The notes below the pieces were generated by a model. It made no database searches. It had not been told where the DNA came from and worked only from the letters and a program-made list of their open reading frames with translations. A DNA stretch of 64,000 nt. It comes from Nymphaea colorata. Lineage: Eukaryota > Streptophyta > Magnoliopsida > Nymphaeales > Nymphaeaceae. The stretch lies in contig NC_045141.1 in the NCBI RefSeq assembly GCF_008831285.2, positions 8,111,353-8,175,352 on the forward strand, written 5' to 3'. The translations under genes and the position numbers were made by a program. Below, piece by piece: positions 12,372 through 22,588 of the stretch (position 1 is the stretch's first letter; every line of letters begins with the position of its first letter).

Positions 12372-13002
12372 TGCACTCTTTGTTGTGCCCAGTCTTCCTT
12401 GGTCTCTTTCGGCTGACACAGTCTTTCCCTGCCCGGACCAGCAACCTCTGCTCTTCAGCCTTGCTTACTGACCACTGACCTGACCGAACCTAGTCCCTTC
12501 CATGCTCTGCTCAGCTGACCGAACCTTGCTTGAACCTATTGTATGCTCCTTGCTCTCATCACCGGCTGCAATCTGTAGGCCGCAACTCTCTTTAGTCTTC
12601 AGATTAACCTCAGAACAGATATCGCTGCCCTCCACAATCTCCCTCGCCGGCTTGCGCCTAACGCCTTATGCTTCGCTCTCCTCAGAAGTAAGGTTAACCT
12701 CACTAGCCTCCGGACTTCCTCTCTCAATTGGCCCTTCAGCCTTGTACTCTACATTTAGCGCCTCGGCTTTGCTCGACATGGAATTAACCTCTCTTCACTC
12801 AAAACGCCTTGGCCCTCCCTCTTTCTTCTCTCGGTTAACCTCACAATGCCTAAAGTCAATAGCTTCAACTAATGCCATGCTAGCCATCTCCCCGCTTCCG
12901 ACCATGACCGCAATAGCAGCTGGTATCCTGCCTATGTCCTCGGCATCCTCCTCGGCCACACTCGGCTGTGCTCTAGGTAGGTGCACATCAACATCAAATC
13001 AG

Positions 13003-14373
13003 TTAAAAATGCCTTTTTGGTTATCTCCTCTACCTTCTGCTGACGGTTTCACAGATCAATATACAAAAAAAAATGGAGTCAGTTTCCAGTGCCAAATTCT
13101 GGACTTGCACAGGTATAGCAATCTCTTGGACTTTTGCACTCCCTAGCTTGGAATTCCAACTCATGTTCAACGATGAAGTATCATGGAACTGAAAAGGTAG
13201 GTGAGAAACTCCTAGAATTGGAGCAGGCATCTACCTGCTTTGTTGAGAACCAAAATGTATTTGAAAAGGAAACAGGTGGTGACTTCAAGCTCCCTGCACA
13301 TAACAAGATTGACATTGGGAATTCAGAAATTAATGTGCGGAGTCCTTTAGGTGCATCGGTTCAAGATAATATAGGAGGCTTGCTGGATACCAAGCATGTG
13401 AAAGGGAGAAAGATCCATGAAACTGAAAGCAACATGTTCATAAGCTCAAGAAATCTCTTGATGGTAAAAAACATGAATCATCTGGTTCATGCCAAAATGT
13501 AAACAACGGTCTGCTTCTCTGAAGGACAATGAAGCAAGGGATTCAAGCAAGCCTTCTGGATCTCATGCACATGAACAGAGGCCTTCTATGTTGCAACAGG
13601 AAAATCCTTCCAGCTTTCATACTGGACTGGAGTTTTATAAAGAGGCAAAAAAATCAGACCACCATGGCAAGGCATCGCACCGAAGGATGGGCAAAGAAAT
13701 CAGTCTATCCTTTCTGGATATTGGCCAAGGATCAGCAGCAATCAGGAGCTTCAGAAAATATGAGGAGAGTATCCACTTCTACGTAGTTTGAGAATTGGAC
13801 TGTAAAGCATATTTGCTTGGCGTGATTGATTCACTCCAAAATTTGCACTTGATTTGTTGATATTATAGTGAAACTAAGTCCTCCATGTGATCCTTGATCT
13901 TCCGTAAGCTTAAATTCAATTATCACCCCTTTATCTGAGAAACTTTCAGTGCTAGTGATGCAGGTCAGATAGGGCGCCTGGTGCTGCCAAAAAAGTGTGT
14001 AGAGGTATGTTATTGAAATTTTTATTGTCGTCTTTTCTGAAAATAAGACCATGTTAGACTTTTTCGTCCTCTTGTTTTGCCGTATACTAGAGCGTCTAAC
14101 TTGTTTAGAGCTGCTTTCTTCCTTGTACTTCCTTCAATTAAATTTGGTTTTTGGTACACTCATATGCTTGATTCTTATGCAATTCTTAATCTTTAACATA
14201 CATACTTCCCGGCAATTTCTCGTCCTGAAGGACTGCCTCTTAGGATTCAGGATGCAAATGGAAAGGATTGGGTATTTCAATTCCGGTTTTGGCCAAATTA
14301 TAACAGTAGGATGTATGTGTTGGAAGGTGTAACATCATCATTCAGTCAAAGCAACAGCGAGCTGGTGACATAG
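13003..14373 (+). pseudogene. VAL/HSI2-type B3 repressor pseudogene, exons 4-6 (B3 domain)
   Basis: Exon 4 starts after the acceptor CAG at 13000-13002, just 12 bases from the LTR edge, in phase with exon 3 (LKMPFWLSPLPSADG). It continues in shifted frames to about 13790. Its end carries YWPRISSNQELQKI, the conserved lead into the B3 domain, followed by TGA. Exon 5 (about 13911-14004) reads SIITPLSEK, then after a one-base shift SASDAGQIGRLVLPKKCVE, the DNA-binding start of B3. Exon 6 (about 14203-14373) reads [19 protein letters not shown] and [18 protein letters not shown], then after another one-base shift [11 protein letters not shown]. The AG acceptor expected before exon 6 is absent. 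The CW and EAR-type regions of the family were not found downstream. At least four frame disruptions, a stop and a lost acceptor make this a pseudogene. Confidence 0.85.
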
Positions 14374-14710
14374 GTAATGTGTGCAGCCTGGTCATTTCTT
14401 CTTGCTTGTGCATGCAATGCTTGGCACACAAATAACTAAGAAGCCTCTCAATCGTCCTTGTGCATCTCATTAAATTTACACTTTCCGAAGTTGAGTTACC
14501 CTTTTTTGCATATAAATCAGCAAATGATTGTGATTTCTGTTAAAGTCATCCAAACTTCACAGATTGACAAAGCTTTCTACCAGGCATAGCACTATTGTTT
14601 TTGAGTAGTATCCCATTTAATGTAAGGCAACTGCTGTTATGTTATTAGAGGTCATACTGGAATATAGCATTATGATCAGAATAGGTTCATAGCCCTATAA
14701 CCATGTTATT

Positions 14711-14739
14711 TGGTCATAACTGTATAGGAGTTATGACCA
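14711..14739. repeat. perfect 11-bp inverted repeat
   Basis: TGGTCATAACT (14711-14721) and its exact reverse complement (14729-14739) are separated by seven bases. Related GGTTCATA and CCCTATAACC strings lie just upstream (14685-14703), so it may be part of a small decayed palindromic element. Confidence 0.6.
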
Positions 14740-15175
14740 TATATATACTTACATATGGTGGGCTGTATAAGTAAATGTACCCTATTTAGTACATATTTAG
14801 TTGATTTTGATTCTTAGTTTAGTTGAGTTTGGTTTCTAGCTAGACATATGTTGGACAAGTTGGGATGATGTGGATGAGCAATAAGGAAACTAAGAGAGAA
14901 CATGGGTAAGCACGTGATTTTATTTGGTTTCCCTTATGGACCCAAATTCGAAGGGCATCACACTTAATCCCCTCTCCTCACTCGTGGGTCCTATTTCTCA
15001 TCACTGTTTAGGTAGTAGTTTTTTTGAAATGTGATTCTAGATTTTATTTGATTTGATTTTTTTCATTTACATAGTCTAATACTAGCTAACTGTTTCTTGT
15101 AGTGTTGCTACGTTTAGTTGTTTTAAAATGCTGGATATGCTTGAGAAGGCCCTATGGTGTTTCCGGCACATAGCC

Positions 15176-15217
15176 ATCTAACCATTCATCTTAACAATCT
15201 AACCATTCATCTTAACA
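15176..15217. repeat. 21-bp direct repeat, two copies
   Basis: The 21-bp unit starting ATCTAACCATTC is repeated exactly twice in tandem (15176-15196, 15197-15217). A partial third copy containing CATCTTAACAAGCCCC follows (about 15224-15239). Confidence 0.75.
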
Positions 15218-16370
15218 AGCCCCCATCTTAACAAGCCCCTATGGTGGTTCTTGGTCCATATTTATCAGCTTATCAAGTAATATTACTAACCCAAATCATG
15301 AGCTTTTCTTGGAAAGAATCCACTTAATTTCAGACCATTGCATTTCAAACACTGTTTCACAAGTGTTAATCCAAAAACTATTTTGTTGGCTGGTCAACTT
15401 ATGGGCCAGTCAAAATAGTTTGCCAAAAAAATGGTACCGAATTGGTCAATCTCCATGAGAATTGAAAAGGAATGAATATTAAAGGTAATTGGAAAATGAT
15501 AACATAAAACAAGAATTGCACTATTTAGAATGAAGTAATTTTAATCTCAGATGTATATATATATTTTTTCAATTTTGTAATTTTTTAATTAAGACAGGTG
15601 TTTTCCTCCCATGTGCACCCACAATAATTAATTTTGGTCTTCTTATTTTCAATCATTGGTTAGTAATAAATTGTAGCATTAAAATGACCAAAGAGGGGCT
15701 TGGCCCAGCCCAGTTAAATTTTAATAAAAAAAATATATAAGAAAAATATAATATATGTGCATTCATTTATTTAAAATTAATTAAAAATTGTCGAGCCTGG
15801 CCAAGCCAGGTGCCCACTTCTATCTAGACATAATGTGTGTGCCATTATTGCATTTTACTTCTTGATTTTGTTACATACCTGGCGGTTGATTTCTAGAATA
15901 AGTCTATGTTGTTATCCCAGCCTGTTTGATTGTCACATCGAGATTGGGTGTTTTTGAAGCCGACGCTGTGTCAAAACAATAATTTGATCAAGACAGTATG
16001 TTACTATGTTCTTGGTGTTTCAGTACCGTAAGGAAAGCTTGAATTTTGGACGACAAAGCCTTGCTTCGAATCGCTTTTGGTGACTTTTCAGATATTGCCT
16101 ATTGAAAAGTGAGCTTATTTTTATTGAAAAAAATGTGATAAACCATGTATTTTAATACAAGAATATGTTGTTATAGCCACAAAATCGTCTGCAAATATGA
16201 TTGAACAAACCAGCAGACTTCATATATACATCATCCATCCTCTACATATATGACAATAAAACAAACCTCATTTAAGGCTGCATTCTACTCTGAAGGTCTC
16301 ATACTAACGTCCGAGCCTAGCAAGAAGTTGAAATATGTTTATATCGATCATTGATCATTTGGCAATTTGT

Positions 16371-17868
16371 TCGGTATTATAAGGGAAGCATGAATGAATA
16401 TAAGTCATCCCCCACACAAAACATTTTCCCAAGATACTGACCAAAAGTCTGCGATATTCTCATGTCCCTCCTCTCTGAGATAATAGCAAGAGGGACAATG
16501 TGGCCTCCTCCTTCCTCTCGCTTCTGACCTCTTGTTCTTGTCTCTTTCTTGCACACGCTTCTGACCACTCGGCATTCTTGCTCAGCCTCTGATCGCTCAC
16601 CATTGGTATTGTCTCCTCTTCTTTTACCACCCTCTCACTGTGTTTGTCTGAAGGGAGAGAGACCAGCTTCTCTCTGTCGATTTTTCTGCTCCGAGTCACT
16701 TGGATGTCCACAGAGAAACAGGCACGCTTTCTCAACAATGGCGTCTCTTCAAAGCGTCATTTTACGGGGGTCCCATTGGACCAATCCGTAATGTGTCCGA
16801 ACCACAGGAGGGAAGCATTCCGTGTCCCAACCACAGAATAAAAATGAACTCCGTGTCTGAACCATGGTTGATCTATTTCACTTATTATCGGTGCTTCCAT
16901 GGCATTCTCTTATTGTTTCAGCTTCGCCTCAATCGTCCGATTCCAGCGCTGCAAACTATCTGCTCAATACCACATGATGTAAGAGTGGTTTAATAGAGGT
17001 GGAAAATTTATGAGGATCTATCCCCACTCATCTTTGGCATTCTGAGCTCGTGCTCATCAACTGTGGTCATTCGCTAAGGCGTCATTCGTCTTCATTCTTC
17101 TCTTTATGCACTATGGTAGGAACCAGTATCAGTCTTATATATTTATTTTTATACCTGAGCATGTGCATTTGAAGGCTAGTATTACTTCAAAACTCCAACA
17201 ATTGGTATTAAGGACAAGTTCTACACTCCTGTGTATCATGTACTGTTTGTTTGTTATTGAGAGAGAGGAGGGCAGATTGTCACTGGCCATTTCGAAACTC
17301 TCTCGCTCTCACGCTCTTGCACACTCTGTCTCTGCATTCCCTCTCTCTCTTGTAACTCTTTAGTATTTTAAAAATAAAATAAGAAGGGGTTGCTAGCGAG
17401 GGGCTCTGTCACCTCCGCCGGCAGCATCCGGCAAACCCCTCTTCAGGTATACGAGAAAGAGACATAGATGGAAGGCCGTTGGGCTGTCCCTAAAGCAAAT
17501 CAAAGGAGCGCGGAAGCCCTTCTCTCTATCACCGATGGAACCCACCGACGAAAAAGGAGGGCATGGGCCACCAATTGGTAGGCCTGCCTTTTTCTTTTCC
17601 TGTTACAGCAGTGCCTCCTTCTGGACGAGAGGGAGAGAAGCAGATGAGGAACACATACCCAGGCAGCCTCGCATCTCTTTGCCTTGCAGCAGCACCAGCA
17701 GAACAGACCCCGTCAGGGGCCTGGCCCATTGTGAAAAAGACGACAAAATGGGGAGGGCCCTTCCTATCGTAATGGAGAAGGGGAGGGCTTTTGCCCACCC
17801 TTCCGACAGCGTAGGGGGAGTAAAGTATATTGTTATGTCGTGGTTTATCACCAAAGTGAGGCCGCAAT
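16371..17868. other. less AT-rich region, no gene recognised
   Basis: This is richer in G+C than its flanks, especially 16480-16800 and 17400-17820, so several overlapping frames are open on both strands. None has a motif I recognise or a consistent splice pattern. CT-rich runs lie near 16490-16700 and 17250-17360. Confidence 0.4.
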
Positions 17869-18840
17869 GGTGAAATTGAGTTCCTTATCTTTTTGTTGGC
17901 AATGTTGTGCTTCGATTGAAGGTGCCATGATTTATTGATATATATATTCACATTTTGATAGAGGGAAAATTTAATGGCGAAAGCAACAAAATACGTTACT
18001 TTTCAGTGTTGATTTCATTTTTCCAACAACGTCTTTCCTCCTTAAACAAAAATGTGGCTGCATTTTCCCCAAGTGCAATGACTTGTAAGGAATGGATTTC
18101 GCGAGACATATCGTTGATTGATTGGAACTGGAACTTGCTCGATGAGAGGTGTGCATCCTTATCTATACTAGTGATTTAGTGGCTGGTGTATGTGCCCTAC
18201 AGTGGTGATTTCGTCGCCGCTAAATCCATGTATACCAGTAATGTTTAACATCGCTTCAAGTCTTCACCACTACAGACCTACAACGGTAGTTTTTGCCACC
18301 GTATATCTTGCTCTAACCAGTATCGAAGACACTGAGAGCCTGCCTGCTTCAGCTGCATGCTTATCTTATCGCTCAAGTGTCCCTCCCTCTCTGTTTTATG
18401 ATTAACACTTGTATCTTTTCTACAAGTTAGCTATGTTTTTGTTTTAATTTACTTTTCTCTCAACAATATTGTAGAATTTAACTAATGTTGGATTTAACAA
18501 AGGTTGTATGTCCAATTAAACCATGTCAAGTTTAATGAATTTATTTTACTTCTAAAGGTTCGATGAAAAAGTGCCTCACAAGTGTGTTGCTTAAATAAAT
18601 GAAAGTATTGATTTTTTTTTCATCTGCCATACTTACAAGTTATTAAATATTTCACAAGGTTTGATGGAAAATAGTTGGTGACAACTAAATTAATTTTCTG
18701 TCACCACATAAACTAGGAAACAGTTTTATCCTTCATTTCTGATTTTGACATGAGATAATAATGCATTTTGCTTCCTTTTCTTTTATTTAAATTTTTGACA
18801 TAATCTTTGAGGGCATTATACGCTAAAACTTATGCATCAC
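17869..18840 (+). repeat. dispersed repeat family, copy A
   Basis: Aligns along its length with copies at 27631-28297 and 30806-31765. Shared blocks include GTGAAATTG (17870), GAAAGCAACA (17978), GTGGCTGCATTTTC (18052), CGAGACATATC (18101), GATTGATTGGAACTGGAAC (18114) and ATGTTTTTGTTTTAATTTAC (18433). A central part contains repeated short strings of the type CGGTGA/CCAGTA/GCCCTACGGTGG, reminiscent of subterminal repeats of CACTA-like DNA transposons. I see no coding capacity and no clear ends. Confidence 0.65.
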
Positions 18841-20350
18841 AACTTGTTGCTTTGCTAGTTCTTGCTTCACATAAATGAAATTAGGCAACCCTTTAACATT
18901 TGAGATGCACAAAAAGTGCAGGGTAATAATACTAAGTCTATGACGATAACTCAGATGCAAGCAACCAATCAATACTAAAATAACATAAGACATTTACCTT
19001 GAGTAGAGAATAAAAGACTTGACGTAATTAGGCCTTTGCCGTGGGGCTTCAAATACACTCTAACAAGCCCCATTGCCTCCTACATCTTAAAAAGCAACAT
19101 ATCTAACTAGAGCTGCAACAAAAAGATAGCAACTAATTTATGACTGTGACAAAGAACACCTTGCTCATGGAGAACATGAAACAACATTCGACAATTAGAC
19201 ATTTTAAAAAATGATACAAATACCTCCAAGTTGTAACTGGTTCAGTAGTTTGTCAAAATCATCAATATCGATAAATGCTCATCTTGTTGTAGACATAGGC
19301 TCCCTTCTTGTATTTTAGATTCCCTCCATGGACATCAATAAAATTGCCAACAGTCACATCAAGACAAAAAAAAGGTATTTTAAAGACTTACCACAACTAC
19401 AACATGTTTGACAGTTCTCTCAACTGTTATAAATTGTTCGAATATATTAAAAGACTACTGAAAGAACCAAAGAAAAAAGGAACATGTATCGACCAACATT
19501 ATGGATCTTATAGAGATTTTACTAGAAAAGTTTCTTATATGTACAAGTTAAAGTCACACTGCTGTTAAAATAGATTCCACCAGTCCTTTTTGAAATACAT
19601 TAGCATTGAGAATAAAAAGCATAGTCAAGGAGGGATTTCCTTTTCTTTAAGTCCATATACAATTTCCATGGTTTATGGCATATTATCAAGGAAGGTTGAA
19701 ACAAAAAATACCTTGCCAAAACCAACAACCTATGGTCTTTAATCAACCTGAAACACTGAATTATAGCAATAGTAAGTTTAAGATTTATCCTATCCTAAAA
19801 ATCCACGTTGAAGTAACATACCAACTTTACAATATTGAGTTAACGTTCTATACATGTGTTTCTATGTGTCCATGATCGTTTGGCTGAGCTTGGCCATGCA
19901 TCGGTTTTAGGGATTCATACTGAGCTAAATGAGTATAACAATTCCAATCTAGTCAAGCAACTAATGTAAGAAGTGAAGACAGAGGTTGTCTAAACGACAA
20001 GAGCACTACAATGAAACTGAAAAAAGAAATGAACCTCATCAGAAACTACACATTGAAGCCGTGGATCTTATGTTGTTAGATCAATTAGCAGTTTGTCATC
20101 ATTTGAAGTCAAAAGTTCCAAACCATGAGGTTCATAACAAAGAGCTGGTCATTACAGTGACCAAGAATGCTGTTACTTCATATTGTTAGAGATTCATAAG
20201 CTCACATTCAAGTCCGCAAAAATAGATACTTCAGTCAACATTGAGAAATAGATAGATTGAAAAATATAGATGAAGATGGAAAATCCCTTGTTGCTCTTCA
20301 ACCTAGCAAATAGACACTTAATAAGAGGTGGGTCCTACATAAGCATATTT

Positions 20351-20377
20351 GTGTGTGTCTGTGTGTGTGTGTGTGTA
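20351..20377. repeat. (GT)n microsatellite
   Basis: Nearly pure GT dinucleotide run with one CT interruption. Confidence 0.9.
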
Positions 20378-20625
20378 TACATAGATACATACATATATCT
20401 GTATATTTTATAATTTTATTCCCTTAGGTTCATCAACATAAAGATTGTGGTTGATCTGCAAGTACTTTATGGAAGAAAACACACACAAATTTTACTAAAA
20501 GTTCAGTAATTTTAACAACAAATTATTAACTGGAAATGTGCTTTTATTTTTATTAATTGCCATATGTTCAATTCTGCTAAATGGATATCGACATAAAGAA
20601 GTTATATACACACATACCCATGCAT

Positions 20626-20626
<1 letters not shown>

Positions 20627-20675
<49 letters not shown>
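20627..20675. repeat. compound (TC)n(TA)n microsatellite
   Basis: About eleven TC units (20627-20648) pass directly into about thirteen TA units (20649-20675). Confidence 0.9.
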
Positions 20676-20679
<4 letters not shown>

Positions 20680-21200
20680 ATTATTGACAGCCAGGCACCT
20701 GTTCCAAGAGGAACAGATGCACCTGGTTGCAAGAACATTCGAACAAGATGTTTCTGTTCATGCTGCACATGGAATAGGAACCAGATGCAATTATGGCAAC
20801 AGTTCTCATTCTAGAACAATTATGCCAAGGGTAACACCAAAATATATACCCTCATGGTCACTTTGAGCAAGATAGTCAGAAGACTTAGAACTAAAGTCTT
20901 AATAAACTTATATGCATACCCTATATTACATCCCAGAACACAAAAGTCAGATTCCTTTAGGTCCAAAGCCTTCTCTCACGCTACAGGGAACAAGCAAAAG
21001 GCTTATGCTTTAGCAAGCAGCATAAGCCAAAGGGTTGGCTACTTTACCCATCCCTATTTGCTAAAATAACGGGAGACATAGAAAGAAAATGATTGAAACC
21101 TTTCAAGCATGAGGACATATAGAGAATCAACATATCATGCATGACCACTTGACTATATGTAGCTTCGAAGAGATTTTGGCAAGTCAATCCGTATCATGCA

Positions 21201-22588
21201 GGAGCAAACATGTGTATGTAGTATCTCAATCACACCTGAAGATTGTAGTAACCTTAATCAAATCAGGGCCTACGTGCTACAAATAATAATAAAAAATTAT
21301 ATTCCAATAAAAGACTAACGTACTTCTCTTCAAGTGCATTAATCCTTAAAAAGCAATTTAAGATTTTCAGTTTGACATGACTCAGGTCCCACTGAAAGTG
21401 CAAAATATAGTGTTCTGTGTTTGAATGAGAGCGCCAAACGGAGTTTAATTTTTCCCATAAATTAGGGATTCAAGTTTAATCTTTAACTTAGATTAGAATT
21501 CTTCTGAACTCGTTAAAATGAAAAATATAAATATGAAAGGCTGTGGCCAAATTCTGGGCACAACCTAAATTGATCTTGGTCTTCAGGGAAGGGAAAATTT
21601 GAAAATAGAAATGTAGAACAGATGCATGGACAGCAAAGAATATTATCATTAATAGAAGTGGGGATATAGAAGCTACATAATAACTAAAAAGAGTAAAAGC
21701 ATCATCTCCTCCGATTCCATTCTATTGGTGGGGAAAGAGCATGAAAAAAAAGAGGATGGGGTGTTGGATAACCAATCACTGTAGCATAAGTGAGTTGTAT
21801 GGAACAGTTAAGCCTTGGCCAATACCTGAATTGAGTGTAACCATTTAGCACTTGTGGCTGTGGAGAGCTTTGGTGGTAATGACTGGAGCAAACATGCATG
21901 TGTAGTATCTCAATCACACCCAAAGATTGCAATAACCATAATCAAATGAGGGCCTATGTGCAAAAAATATAATAAAAAAATTATATTCAATAAAGACTGA
22001 TGTATTTGTCTTCAAGTGTATTAATCCTTAAAAAGAAATTCAAGATTTTCAGTTTGGCATAACTCAGGTCCCACTGAAAGTGCAAGTATAGTGTTCCGTG
22101 TTTGAATGAGAGCACAGAGCGGAGTTTAATTTTTTACTGTATCTTAAGTATTCAAGCCAAGTTTAATCTTTAACTCAGATTAGAATTCTTCTGAACTTGT
22201 TAAAAGGAAAATAGAAATATGGAAGGCTACGGCCAAATTATGGGCACAGCCTAAATTAATCTCAGCCTTCAATGGAGGGGAAATTCGAAAATAGAAATGT
22301 AGAAGAGATGCCAGGACAGCAAAGAATATTCTCATTAATAGAAGTGGGGATATAGAAGCTACAGAATAGCTAAAAAGAGTAAAAGCTTCATAATAAGTCT
22401 ATCCTCTCCTTGCATTCTTTTCTATTGGTGGGGAAAGAGCATGAAAAAAAAGAGAGGGCAGGGTGTTGGATAACCAATCACTGTAGCCTGAGTGAATTGT
22501 ATGGAACGGTTACGCCTTGGACAACACCATAATCGAGTGTAACCATTCGGCACCTGTGGCTGTGGCCAGGTTTGGTGGTGATGGCTGG
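21201..22588 (+). repeat. tandem segmental duplication, about 684-bp unit
   Basis: Copy 1 (21201-21884) and copy 2 (21885-about 22588) are adjacent direct repeats. Both start GGAGCAAACATG and share blocks such as GTAGTATCTCAATCACACC, CAGGTCCCACTGAAAGTGC, GTGTTGGATAACCAATCACTG and GGCTGTGG..GGTTTGGTGGT..TGRCTGGAG. They differ by scattered substitutions and small indels, so the duplication is not recent. No gene is recognised inside. Confidence 0.9.

Larger units (their letters stand above)
7436..12990 (-). mobile_element. Ty3/gypsy-type LTR retrotransposon, internally deleted, in VAL intron 3
   Basis: Two direct repeats bound the element; each begins TGATG and ends CATCA, a 5-bp inverted terminus typical of LTRs. 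Flanks GCATC and ACATC fit a 5-bp target duplication with one change. On the minus strand the order is 5' LTR (12990 to 9720), truncated gag, protease, a short tail, polypurine tract, 3' LTR (8110 to 7436). Reverse transcriptase, RNase H and integrase are missing. The 5' LTR abuts mid-gag, so the primer-binding site and gag start are also deleted. The 3' LTR is only 675 bp because about 2.6 kb present in the other LTR is absent. In a sampled stretch (7600-7712) I count about nine substitutions against the partner LTR, so the insertion is not recent. It cannot move by itself. Classification rests on gag-protease order and motifs. Confidence 0.85.
9720..12990 (-). repeat. 5' LTR (relative to element), about 3.27 kb
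   Basis: This full-length LTR runs from TGATG at 9720 to CATCA at 12990. On the minus strand U3 spans 12990 to about 12180, a TATA box lies at 12204-12197 and a poly(A) signal at 12155-12150. That leaves about 2.4 kb of R/U5, which is long for a plant LTR. U3 contains a tRNA-like segment (see 12296-12371). I see no second transposon with clear ends inside, but a nested insertion could explain the length and cannot be excluded because the partner LTR lacks this stretch. Confidence 0.75.
14374..16370. other. AT-rich region, no gene recognised
   Basis: Exons for the rest of the VAL-type gene would be expected here, but I find none. The stretch is AT-rich with only small repeats (listed separately). 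It holds no open frame of interest. Confidence 0.5.
18841..21200. other. AT-rich region, no gene recognised
   Basis: Short open frames only, without motifs. Two microsatellites are listed separately. Confidence 0.45.

Noticed and set aside
12502-13146. Longest open frame of the window (214 codons, plus strand)
   Set aside because: It reads the non-coding strand of the LTR and runs into VAL exon 4. The related LTR copy at 7587-8110 has stops in the same frame, so it is not a gene, although its last 45 codons coincide with the true exon frame.
17535-17951. Several overlapping open frames on both strands
   Set aside because: Openness on both strands reflects higher G+C; none has a motif or fits exon-intron structure.
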